Below, piece by piece: positions 44,904 through 55,905 of a stretch of 64,000 bases of DNA. The notes beneath the pieces were generated by a model that was given only the letters and a program-made list of their open reading frames with translations, ran no database searches and was not told the DNA's origin. The DNA comes from Colletotrichum lupini (Eukaryota > Ascomycota > Sordariomycetes > Glomerellales > Glomerellaceae). Made by a program: the position numbers and the translations under genes. Each line of letters opens with the position of its first letter. Position 1 is the first letter of the stretch. The DNA lies in assembly GCF_023278565.1 (NCBI RefSeq), contig NC_064675.1, positions 1,302,001-1,366,000 of the forward strand. Reading direction: 5' to 3'.

Positions 44904-46228
44904 CTTTGGAATAATTGCTCGGATTTGTTTCTCTGGTCAGCTTTTGGGGTGGAAGGCGTTTGGGCTACGACGGGATGTTGTTTTTGGGCCAGGTGGTGTC
45001 TGTCTCCTCAGCGAGGAAACAGTCTTTGGGTTTTGGCGTGATACATACGCGGTGATACCCCTTTCAGATATGAAATGGCTGGTTGGAGAAGAAATTTCCA
45101 AGTCGCTTGCTTTGTGTGAAAAGTTCCATCTTCCCTAGTGTTCGAGGACTCAAGTCCTGCTGCTATGCTACATCGACCTCGCGTGAACCGAGCCGTCGTG
45201 ACTGTGGAATGAGGTAGGCATGAAACCAAGGTACATCCCGATGATTCATGGAGATGCCAACGCCGAGAACCTAGAAGGAGAAGGCGCGTCCTGGTCCCGC
45301 ATCTTTCACACCTGCCTCGAGACTGATGCCAGGCCTTCATATACCCCGTCAGGTCCATTCCTGTCACCAACGGCAGCAGGCGCCTCACAGGCCTGTGAGG
45401 TCAGGTCAAACTGCCGTTTGGCGGGATGGTTACGGGCGAGCCTGTTCAACTGGCTTAGCCTACGCTAGGATCTAGGTTCGAGTCCCAGCTTGAGCACCAG
45501 AGATGTAGCCCCCATTCGCCACCGGGGGGGTGAACTCTTTTGCTTTTTGGTGTTTTGGCAATTTGATTACTTGAATGAGGCGGACGGCTAGCTATTCCGC
45601 GTGAAATCTAGACTTGTCTCCAGCCACGGAGCGGCCAGTGGCGTTGAGGATAACTTGGTGATCATTGCCAAGGCTGTGTGGCGTGTGGCTCTGAGGCTGT
45701 GCCGGTTCAGACCGATCGTGAACTTGTATGGTGTGGTGAGACAAGGTTCGTCATGTCTTCCATGCATCCGAGGTGGCGCACCCATTACGATTCTGGGGTA
45801 AATAGGCTCATGTATGACAGATTACCCCATTCGGGGATACAGCCGCATTCCACGTATCACAAACGAGGCTTTCTCACGATGGTGGTCACGAGGCAGGACC
45901 TCAGCCTTTCTCATGTTTCATTCCCCAGGCGATCTCCTCTTCTCGGCACAAGGGGGCTCAGTGGCTCAAGAATCACGACATGTGATGGTATGTTACACAT
46001 CGTGATTCCGACTGTCATTGGGTCGTGCTGATGTTGCCTCGTTTGTAGCGCTCGCCCTGTTGCGCGGGTAAGGAGGCTCACGATGCGGGGTTTAGCCATC
46101 TCCGAATGGTCCAGTCGGATGCATATGAGGTGGTGAGAGGTGACAGCCTGCTTGCAATCTCTCTAAGCAGCGACGGAATTCCTCTATAACACGCTTACCC
46201 GAACTCACATGCTTGGTTGTTGCGAAAC
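44904..46228. other. Intergenic up to the Copia A3 insertion
   Basis: No gene recognised. It holds a perfect 18-bp palindrome at 45383-45400 and a lone B-box-like word (GGTTCGAGTCC, about 45475). The last 5 bases before the LTR, GAAAC, are the target duplication. RIP does not extend into this side. Confidence 0.55.
45383..45400. repeat. Perfect 18-bp palindrome
   Basis: The sequence CCTCACAGGCCTGTGAGG equals its own reverse complement. Confidence 0.8.
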
Positions 46229-46433
46229 TGTTGGTATCCCTATTACAGGATAGTTGGTTCGAACCGTAGTTGACGAAGAGATTAATTGAACTATATGAAT
46301 ATCTACGTAGTAGGTGTAAAAAGGAGGTTCTAACCGTAGGTTAGGCTAGCTATAATAATCGTAAATAGGGCCCCTAATTAGCCCCTACGTAGTCGGCTAT
46401 ATACTATAGTCGAATTAGACTTCTAATCCGATA
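46229..46433 (-). repeat. Left LTR of Copia A3 (205 bp)
   Basis: It starts TGTTGG, intact at the outer edge, and ends CCGATA at the inner edge. A GTAGTA expansion relative to copy 2 gives the extra 3 bp. Confidence 0.93.
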
Positions 46434-49400
46434 CTAACTTTCTCTTTTTTTTATTAATTTAACCGCTATAATTAAAAATATAATTCGACCTCGGGCCCGT
46501 TTATTAAGTCGTCTCTTTTTTTTCTTTTTCTTTATTCTTTTTATATAACCTATCCCTCTATTTATATAATAACTTTTTTATTACTTATAAATTACTCTAA
46601 TCCCTTATTTAGTACTACTTTTATAAAAGTATTTATAAAGTTATTTTTATTATTAATCTAACGGATTTTAAATATCTCGTGCCTTTCGTACGATTACCTA
46701 AGGGCTATAATATTAATTATAAGCCTCTTTTCCTTTGTTATTCTTAATTTAATAAGGTATTTATATAGCGAGTAAGAATCGGTATAAATAACTATTAGAA
46801 TAAATAAAAAGCTAATTCGATTAGTAATCTTTTTTAGAGTTATTAAAATTACGTAAGAGAGGTTAATACTATTAACTATATTATAAACCTCCGATATTAA
46901 TATACTTCTTGTTATTTACTTATTTTTAGTTAACGAGTAGTAGATTATATTACTATATATAATAAATTCGCTCTCGCCTATACTCTCGTTAACTAGGATA
47001 ATAATATACCCTAATTACGAAATAAGGTCGTTATTATTCGTAAATAACTTATTAATAAAGACGTAAAGCTTACTAATTATAAAGTCGATCGGGTAGTAAA
47101 TAAGACCTCGACTAAGATTCGTTTATTACTACTTAAGCTACTTATTAAATACCTTAACGTCTCGTTCGGTTAGATTTATAGCTTATATTACCTTAGCGTA
47201 GTTAAAAGTCGCCTTAGGCTAATAAATATTTATAATATATACCCCTCGCGCGAGCTTAACTTTATACTACTTTTTAATATTAGTTACGTTCGGATTAATA
47301 AGGTTAATCTTCTCGCCCTACTCCTTTTATTAAAAAACGACGTTTTTTTTTTTAATTATAAAAATCCCGCCGTTAAATACTAGGGGGGTATTTATTATAA
47401 AGACCTCTTTTAGCTTCGCTACGAAGCCCGCTTTTTAGAGCTCCTTATTTTCTTTTTTTATAAAGTTAATATTAAATAGGCTTAATATATCGTCGGTTTA
47501 TATTCTAATAATCCTAAATTAGTTACTTTCGTACTCCGCAACTAATAAGCACGGGTCGTACGTAGAGGTAATTATTAATAATTAATTAATATAAAAATCG
47601 TAGTAAGTAGCTTATTAATAAGTACCTAATTCTACGAGCCTATATAGTGGCTTAAGTACTTTAATAATCGTACTTTCTAAGTACTTATTAGCTATTTCTT
47701 TTAGTAAATAGGCTAGGATTTTCTTTATAAGCCCTATAGCTAATTAGGTATAGGCCTAGGTAATATTATAACTCTAAATCTTATATCCCTTCTTCCGTAG
47801 CGATACTATTAATACTATTATTAATCGTTAGCTATAGTACTATATAATAAGTAATTATATAAGTAGCGTCGCCTTTTTAACGTTACCGTACCCCTAAATT
47901 ATATATTTAGACTTCTTATATAGCTAAGGTATTCCTTTCCTTTTAATCTTACGAACTATTTATAATTTAAATATACAGAGGTTTATATATTTTTTTAAGT
48001 TGTATAAGATAAATCGATAGACCCCTCGATCGTAAAGAGTATTTACTTTAATAAGATCTAATCCTTTATACGGCTTTTTAATAGTTATAATTACGCTTTC
48101 TTTACGTAGTTTAACCGCTAGCTCGAAATTAGCTTTTTTTTTATTATATAAAAGGTATTAATTACCTCGTTATTAATAATAAATTACTACGTTAGGGCTT
48201 GCTACCGTAGTCTTTTATAACGTCTTACTAGTAGTATTAGTACCTTTTTAATAATTTCCTCTTCCTCGTCGTTTATTAGTACTACTACGACGATTTTATT
48301 AAGGATAATTTCCTATACTTTTACCGCGGGTTATATAGTTTCCCCTAGCTCTTCTTCTCTTTATAAGTTAAAAATTACTTTATTAGGATCTATATAGTAC
48401 GGTCTAACTATTATAATTAATACTTCGAGTAGCTAGTTGCGATCTCTTACGATTATATAAAAGCGCTCGTTAATAAAAATTAACTTATATAGCCTAGCCT
48501 ATTATTAAGTAATTTCGCGCTATACTTATATATTCGAATTTAGTAATATATTTAGATTATCCTTTATATCGGGCTTATTACGCATAGTAATTACTTTATT
48601 AACTTACTTTTTTACGCTTACTTTACGTAATACTCGTATTACTTTTTTAATTACTTAGGCTCGTTAGCTTATACTTAGTAACGGTAGCGAGGCTAAGGTC
48701 GTTTTTAAATATACTCTAAATACTAATAGCGTTAATATAAGTCCGTTAGGCCTTATAATATTATTATAGTATTTAAGTACTAACTAGAGGTATTTGTTAT
48801 TAATAGAATCCGGATTTTCCTCTTTAATAATTCTAAACGCCCTTTTTAACTATTAGTATACCCTTTTTACCTTTCTAATACTATAGTACGCTTTAACGGG
48901 TACGACTTTTAGTTATATACTATAAGCCGTCGTATTATCCCTAAATTCTACTAACTTAAAGCTAGTATTAGCGTCGGTTTTAATACTATTTAGCAGTCCC
49001 TAGTATATATCGATCTAGCTTTTTTATAAGGCTACTTATATTATTTTTACTTATAAATCCCGGAGGAATTGCCCTACTTAGAAAGATATAGCTACGTTAA
49101 TTATATATAGTACTAGCTGACTATTTAAATAGAAGATATTAATAACGATTTCCTAGTTAAAGTTAAGCTTATTACGTAATTTAAACTTAAATCTACATGG
49201 GCTTTGCGTATTTATTTAGTATTAATAATATACTTTCGTTAACTATTCTAGCGCCCCTATTTCGATATTATTATTACTTAATTACTTTAGGAGGTTATAT
49301 AGCCTCGTAACCGACGGGTACCTAAATCTTTAATATAGTTTTCTAAGCTTACTTTCCGTTAGGTAATTAATTAACTTCGTATTATTAATAAGCTTTATAA

Positions 49401-52400
49401 ACGTATACCCCTATTATCGTTTAACTATTTCGAAGTACTTACCGCTAGAAATTCTATTCCTCGTATTATTAAATATAATACTTAGTTAATCTATATTTTT
49501 TAAATATAAGAGAAATAAGGTATTAATAAGTAAAATATAGAAAGTTATCGTTCCGAAGTATATTTCTACTTTTATTATACCTAGAGTAACGATTTCCTTA
49601 CCTAAGCCAAAACTAATCCTCGTAATACCCGCTATTAACGTATTAAATATTATTAATACGATCTTTTATAGCGCCTAGAATTACCCTTTTTTTTTAATTA
49701 ACTATTGCGATACCTTAGTATCTAGGATAATCCTATAAAAAGCGTTTAGGCTATACCTTTTGCTTATATAAAATACTTATACGAGCTTAGTATTCGAGGG
49801 ATCTAAGTAGTATAAAAAGGACCCCTTTAGCTACCCCTAAATTTACTTAGTACTATATTCCTTTTTTTTAAATACTAAGAGGGATAGCGTTTTCTCTTTA
49901 ATTATTAAGAGAATAGGCTTTGGCCTTATTAAATTCGCCCTTTCGGCTACCTCTATATCCGTTATTTAAGGGACCTTCCCTTATTATCTATAAATAAAAG
50001 CCTACTTATTAAAAACTTCTACTACCCTCTATTCGTTTAGCTTTATATATTCTCTAGAGGCTAACGGGGTAAAAAAAGAGTAATTAATATCGTTAATTTT
50101 ATTATAATCTAATTCGTTAGTATAGGGGGTAAGATCTTTTTTATTTTCTAAATCTCTTATAGGGGGTATATACTTTAGGCCGCTACTTTAACTACTATTA
50201 CTAGGTTCTATACCCCCGGATCTGCCCTTATATATAATAAAAAATTAGTTAAACTAACGAGGGCTAGTTTTGCCGTTTACTACCCTCGACTTTTTATACT
50301 ATTCATATAATTTAGCACGCTCTTTTTTAAAGTAGTTACTTAATTAATATCTATCCTTTTTATAAATATAATATTACTTCTTTTATTACCCTACTTATAA
50401 GTTAAATCTCTACTTATTTAACGAATCTAGGCCTCTTTACTAATAATTACCGTATCTAGCCTCTTTTCCTTTCTTATTATACGTTCGATCGACTTAATAT
50501 TATTAATAAGGGCCGTCGTATACCTAGAGGTAGGTTTAGTATAGTATTTTTATTTTAATATTAAAGCTAGATCTTAGCCTTAAGTAGAGCGTTTTATAGT
50601 CTTTAAGTACTTAGTATAAGGTTATTTTTACCTCTAGTATACGCTAAATTATAATATAAAAATATCCGACTTTTTACTTATTTATTTCCTTATTTAGCTA
50701 GGTTTTCGCTAGTTTATTAATTTAATCGATAAGCTCTTTAAAGATCTCTATTCGTAATTTACCCTTTATTATCCTAGCTATAAATATAAAAAAAATCGCT
50801 TATAACTTAAATAGGAGCTCTAGGTTCTTATTATAAGTCTTAAAGCGGCTTCGGATTGCGTTAATTATACTAAAAAAGTCGTTTCGATCGAAATTACGTA
50901 CTACTTCGTAATAGTAATTAGAGGCTTTGTTTATAAGTACGATATTAATTACTAAATAGTACTAGTATTCCCTAATTCCGACTTTTTCATAATAATTATA
51001 AAATATCGTTAGGGTTTCTTATAAGACCTTATACTTCCCCCTAGAATATAATTTCTCTTTTAAAAAGATCTTTTTAAAGTCTGTGAATTACTTCGTATTT
51101 ATTATTAGATTTTCGGTATTTATATATAATCCCTACGTCGCTACGTACTATTAGTAATTTCGGGTCGTCTACTTCCTTTTTTATTAGCCGATCGTTACTA
51201 AATTTCGTATTAATAGCGGTAACAAGTTATAGATCGAAATAGGTAGAATTATCGATTATTATACTTTTAATACTATATTTTACCCCGGTATATCCTTTTA
51301 TAACGATAGATTTTTATTAGTAATTATAAAAAAGAAATCTAGGTCGTTTACCCTTTTTTTAAATTTATTAAAGCGATTATACGCTTTATTAACCTATACC
51401 TAGTTCTATAATACGAATTCCTCCTTTATAATTATTACTATTAGTATTTTATATAGCTCTCGTAATTATAATTACGTTAGTAATACCCCTCGCCCGTAAA
51501 GGAATCTATTAACTACTTTCGTAATTTTTAAACTTACGCTCGCAAACTATTCGTCTAGTTAGTAACTAAGGTCGTTTACGATTTTATAAAATAGGGGTTA
51601 CTCCTATAGCCCCTTTTTCTTATAAACCTTAGTTAAATAGATTAATACCGCGTTAATTTACTTATTATTAGGCTAATTTATAATTCTATATATCTACGTC
51701 CTTTAATAATCCGGGTTAATATTTACCTACTTATAAGGGATTAAGATTCTATTTAAGATCGGGTTTCGTCCTCTTTTTTTTTATCCTAATTTACTAAGGG
51801 TTATGCTCTAGCTTATGCTTATATTAGTAGTCGCTAGCGTATTTAATCTTAATAAGAATATATTTAATCTGCGCGCTAGTTATAATAAATCCGTACTTTT
51901 ATTACCTAACGAATTTATTAAAGTTTAGGAAATTCCCGCTTCTTCTTATTATCTTATTACTACTCTCATTTTTATTATTTCTAGCGATTACTATTACCTT
52001 TCTAAATCGCTAGCTATTATACTTACTAAGATCCTCTTTTTTATTTAATATAAAAAGGTAGGTTTTAGTAGTTCTTTTTAATAATAATAATAATAAACGT
52101 TTATATTACTATAAGAAGATATAATAATTAGTCTCGGGATCTTTATTAATTATTAATTTTTACTATCCTATATACTTCTAGCTTCTTAAGCCTCGTGCTC
52201 TTTATAATTTCTAAATAGCTTCCTTAGTTAATTTTTTAAAATTAGTAATCTTATACTAGGAGCTAATATTATAAAAAAGCTTTTTAGCGGCCCTCTAGAA
52301 GATTCTTTTTTTTTCTCTTTAAATCCTCGTCTTTTTAACCTTTTCTTAGGCTAATAATAATTCTAATAAGAGATTATAAGACTACTTTAGGGTAGCCGCC

Positions 52401-53116
52401 TTTTTCTTAAGTTAATTTCCAAGCTTTATAATACTCTTAGCTTAATATTATTAGGACCTCTAAATCCCCTCTTCCTTTATTAAACCGTCCTTTATATTAT
52501 ATTCTTAAGTAATACTTAGGGAGTAATTAAGGGAGTTATAAAGAGGTTATTTAAATTACGGGCTTAGGGTCGTACTTATAAAATCCTTATAATAATAAAC
52601 TTTTTTATATACTATAAATCTCTTAGCTTAATAACTCTTATAGGGTTACTTTTATTACTAAATAAGAATATTTATATTTAAAAATCCCCTTTTTTAATCG
52701 CGTAGTACTCTTTTATATTATATTATTAAGCTCGTTCGTTGCGCTAATTAATTAGGTAAGTAGTTATTACGTAGGTATTTCTTTTTACTAATTTAACTAG
52801 TTAATTTTTAATTACGGGCCGGCTATAGAAAAGTCGTTTAGTAAAAAAGCTACTCGGGGCGATAATAAAAGGCTAGTTACTTAAGTAGTTCTATTAATTA
52901 ACGTAGTTTAATATAATAAACGTCGACCTCTCGTAAGTAATAAAGGGCTATAGTTACTTAATTCTATATAGTATTTAAAAATCGCCTCCTTTTTTATCTA
53001 CTTTTATAAGGTTAATTAGTATAAATCTCTTATCCTATATAGTATTAAGAGGTCGTCTCTTTTACGTAGCAAGATACTTTACTAATTTATAATAATAGAA
53101 TTTAACTACTAATTAG

Positions 53117-53321
53117 TATTAGTATTCCTATTATAGGGTAGTTAGTTCGAACTATAGTTAACGAAGAGATTAATTAAACTATATAAATATCTACGTAGTA
53201 GGTGTAAAAAGGAGGTTCTAACCGTAGGTTAGGCTGGCTACGATAATCCTAAATAGGGCCCCTAATTGGCCCCTGCGCAGTCGGCTGTATGCCGCGGTCG
53301 AATTGGACTTCCAATCCGACA
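53117..53321 (-). repeat. Right (5') LTR of Copia A3 (205 bp)
   Basis: It starts TATTAG (mutated inner edge) and ends CCAATCCGACA, fully unmutated at the outer edge. It shows the original TG..CA termini of the family. Confidence 0.93.
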
Positions 53322-53415
53322 GAAACGTTTCATTTAGTAGACCTCAGTGCACGAAGCAAACACATCTTTAAAAAAGAAAAGAAAACGGAAGCTCAAGGAA
53401 GCTCGAGACCTCACG

Positions 53416-54186
53416 ATGGACATGAACGACAAGATGGAACTCCTCAAAGTTCGTCCACGCATCTCATTATCACGCTCATATCCGATGCTCCAACGCCTCA
53501 CTCGCTCTGCTCGTCCAACACAAAACAGGCATCTTTCTCTCACGACTCGCAAATCTCGCGTTTGCTTGCAACACCAACAAGAAACAAGTCCACTCCGTTC
53601 GCCAGCAGAACTGAATTTCAGAAAGCAATTCACCCGACGTGTAGAAGAAGCTCAGCAAACGCTCACAATCACTGACTTACCACCTGAACTCCACCACAGC
53701 ATCATCGACTTTCTCGACCCCATCGATAGTACGTGTCTCGGGTTGGCAAGCCGCTACTTCTATACCCTTCATCGACGACGACATGGCACTGTCCAGCTCG
53801 CCACGAGACGTCCGAGGCCGGACCACCGAGAATGGGCACGGAGGTCAGCATCCGCTTTGTCGGCCTTCAAGTCCATCGACGCAACAACGGCGATGACTGT
53901 GACTGACCCTATGGACGATGCCACGCTGGCAAACGAGCAACCGATATCCCATCCGCAGCCGCGACCACCCTCCTGCTGCGCAAAGTGTGGGCTCGAGCGC
54001 TGTGAACTACAGAGACACATCCGAGACTGGTTTCCTCCAGACCACGAATACTGCACCATCTCTGAGAAGTACGTGAGATTAGGCCTTCACAGAGAGAAAG
54101 AAGTGTTCTGTCACAGGCGCTCGCCTAGGAATTCCAGCTGGTGTGGGAAACACCATCCACGATCCGTGGCCAATAAAGTGGCCTGA
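53416..54186 (+). CDS. F-box-like domain protein
   Basis: The first in-frame ATG at 53416 gives 256 residues in one exon; the frame is open a little further upstream but has no ATG there. Residues 83-120 (L-T-I-T-D-L-P-P-E-L-H-H-S-I-I-D-F-L, then the S-T-C-L-G-L-A-S-R region) fit an F-box, which would dock the protein to Skp1. The N-terminal 80 residues are Arg/Lys/Ser-rich. The C-terminal part has a Cys-rich segment (C-C-A-K-C-G-L-E-R-C, later Y-C and F-C-H) seen in many small fungal F-box proteins. The Copia LTR sits about 95 bp upstream of this ATG and probably cut the original promoter, so expression may be altered. Confidence 0.65.
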   Translation: MDMNDKMELLKVRPRISLSRSYPMLQRLTRSARPTQNRHLSLTTRKSRVCLQHQQETSPLRSPAELNFRKQFTRRVEEAQQTLTITDLPPELHHSIIDFLDPIDSTCLGLASRYFYTLHRRRHGTVQLATRRPRPDHREWARRSASALSAFKSIDATTAMTVTDPMDDATLANEQPISHPQPRPPSCCAKCGLERCELQRHIRDWFPPDHEYCTISEKYVRLGLHREKEVFCHRRSPRNSSWCGKHHPRSVANKVA

Positions 54187-54759
54187 GAAGCCATAGGACC
54201 GGGTGATATGAACACTGCTCAGCTACCGAAAAGGATGGGGTAAAAGATGATCTGGGTGGTATAGGAGAGGAGCACCCCTGGTTTACGCAACTTTGTGTCG
54301 TAAGAAAGAGTAATAAAGTTCAGACTCGAAAAGCTTATCTCAACTCACGTATGAATGAGACGGGACTCATCCGAGCTTCACCCACTCTCAATTCACCCCT
54401 CAATACAGTTGAATATGAATTAACTGACTCGTTGTATTCCCCCTTTGGGGCAGCATCTCCCTGCCGCATACCCGTTGATCGCATGAACCCCCGGTTCGGT
54501 TCGTGATGAGTTACAATCCGTCTTCGCGGTTCCCCGATTTCCGCTGAACTTGATTCAACATGGCTAAAAAAAAACGCAATCTCGAGTACAGAGTCTTAGG
54601 CAATCGCGGCCGAATCGCCAGGAGCCTGGGGTGAGTGCGAGTTAGGAGTCGCCAAGGAGCCGTATCTCTTAGTCAACTTGCCTCCTAGTTGCTGCTCACG
54701 AGCAAACCCTCAAAAGTAGGTTGAAGTGTTGCACGGTAAACGAGCATCTCATCAACGTC
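54187..54759. other. Intergenic, no gene recognised
   Basis: Ordinary sequence with a short A-run at 54567-54574. Nothing else stands out. Confidence 0.5.
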
Positions 54760-55175
54760 ATGTCACGTAGGGATGCCAAGACTTTGAAAAAGTTCGAGAA
54801 GCAAGCAACGCCGCAGGCCAGCAGAGGCCAGGAACCCACAGCTTCCCGCGCCCCCCGGAGTTGGAGAAGTGGCAACTCCGGCTCCCCGGATTTATCCCCT
54901 CCCTCTATTACCTGGGATTCCAAGTACTCGCCGAGTCATTGTGTCTTTACATCAATTACCCGATTCGATGGGAAGGCGGTAAAGAACACGGGGTCGAGCC
55001 AATCATGTCGAGTCGGACGGCTGGATCTGGGGTGATGGGCTATGCTTCGCAAGGATACTACGATGTCGCTCGAGACGAGGGGGGAGGCGGGAGGGAGAGC
55101 GGGACTGGGAAGTCTATTACAAATGGTGCGTTTACAGACGCTGTACGAGATTTAATGGTCCAAGACTTCTATTGA
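54760..55175 (+). pseudogene. Small uncharacterised gene with a probable frameshift at a C run
   Basis: ATG at 54760 starts a basic segment (M-S-R-R-D-A-K-T-L-K-K-F-E-K). At the six-C run near 54850-54855 the coherent reading moves to another frame, which carries P-P-E-L-E-K-W-Q-L-R-L-P-G-F-I-P-S-L-Y-Y and continues to a TGA at 55175. One extra C would join both into about 138 residues. A sequencing error, a true deletion or an unseen intron are all possible. No family recognised. Confidence 0.3.
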
Positions 55176-55905
55176 GAGAGAATCTCAGGATAGACTTGTC
55201 GGTTGAGAGTCCAGAGCACACTTCTCTCCAGCGCATCGAGTCGCGGAGGCGCGACCGAGGCCGACAATAAGTCCCTGTTTCCACTTGTTTCTCCCCACCG
55301 GGCAAGTGATCTTCGTTTTGAAGTGGATGTGCTCATTGTATAGAGTGTGGCAATGTAGATCAACTCGAGTCATGGAACCTGTACCGTCAACCTTGTTGAT
55401 TGACATACTGCTATTTGTTCTTATTGACGTGAACAAACGCATCGGTTCTCTGCCCTCTTTGGCCTTGAAGCGCGCGGACAAAGAAACTGGTCATGGCTGG
55501 ACACAAAGAATTACGAGATGATGAGTTTGAAAATGAACGGTTTGTGGCTTGTGATTTTGTTGAATAAAGTAGAGTAAGGTAAGGTATGTATCTGTTGATG
55601 CCAACAGTGATGGCGCCAATTTAACATTTTGACCCAGAAAGGTCGTCTTTTCTCGAGCATGTTTCCGCGCCAGCGAGTAGATACGATACAAATGCCTATA
55701 GTCTTGGGCCAAGTAGAGTCTTCTAAAATCTTAATCCTCGTCGCTATGATCGAAGCAGGGCAGTCCACGCTCATGGTAATAATATGCAAAAAAGAAGAGA
55801 AGAAGAATAAGGTGGGAAAGGAAGGGATGCCATTGCGCTTTGCCCTCTCGGACCGGCGGGAAACACGAACATGAACTCTTTTCAAACCCATGACTCGTCC
55901 CTCTT
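55176..55905. other. Intergenic between convergent genes
   Basis: No gene recognised. It contains the 3' side of the Zn2Cys6 gene on the minus strand. Confidence 0.5.

Larger units (their letters stand above)
46229..53321 (-). mobile_element. Complete Ty1/Copia element, family A copy 3 (7093 bp), RIP-mutated
   Basis: LTRs of 205 bp each (46229-46433, 53117-53321) and a perfect 5-bp target duplication GAAAC (46224-46228, 53322-53326) define it. The sequence is collinear with copy 2 in the same orientation and inverse to copy 1. It keeps a 249-bp stretch (about 52210-52459) missing from copy 2. The interior shows more substitutions to A/T than copy 2, and no long open frame remains. Its right end lies about 95 bp before the ATG of an F-box-like gene. 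Confidence 0.95.

Noticed and set aside
45440..45495. Possible tRNA (B-box-like GGTTCGAGTCC followed by CACCA)
   Set aside because: No acceptor stem or anticodon arm could be paired, and the only A-box-like word is too close to the B box.
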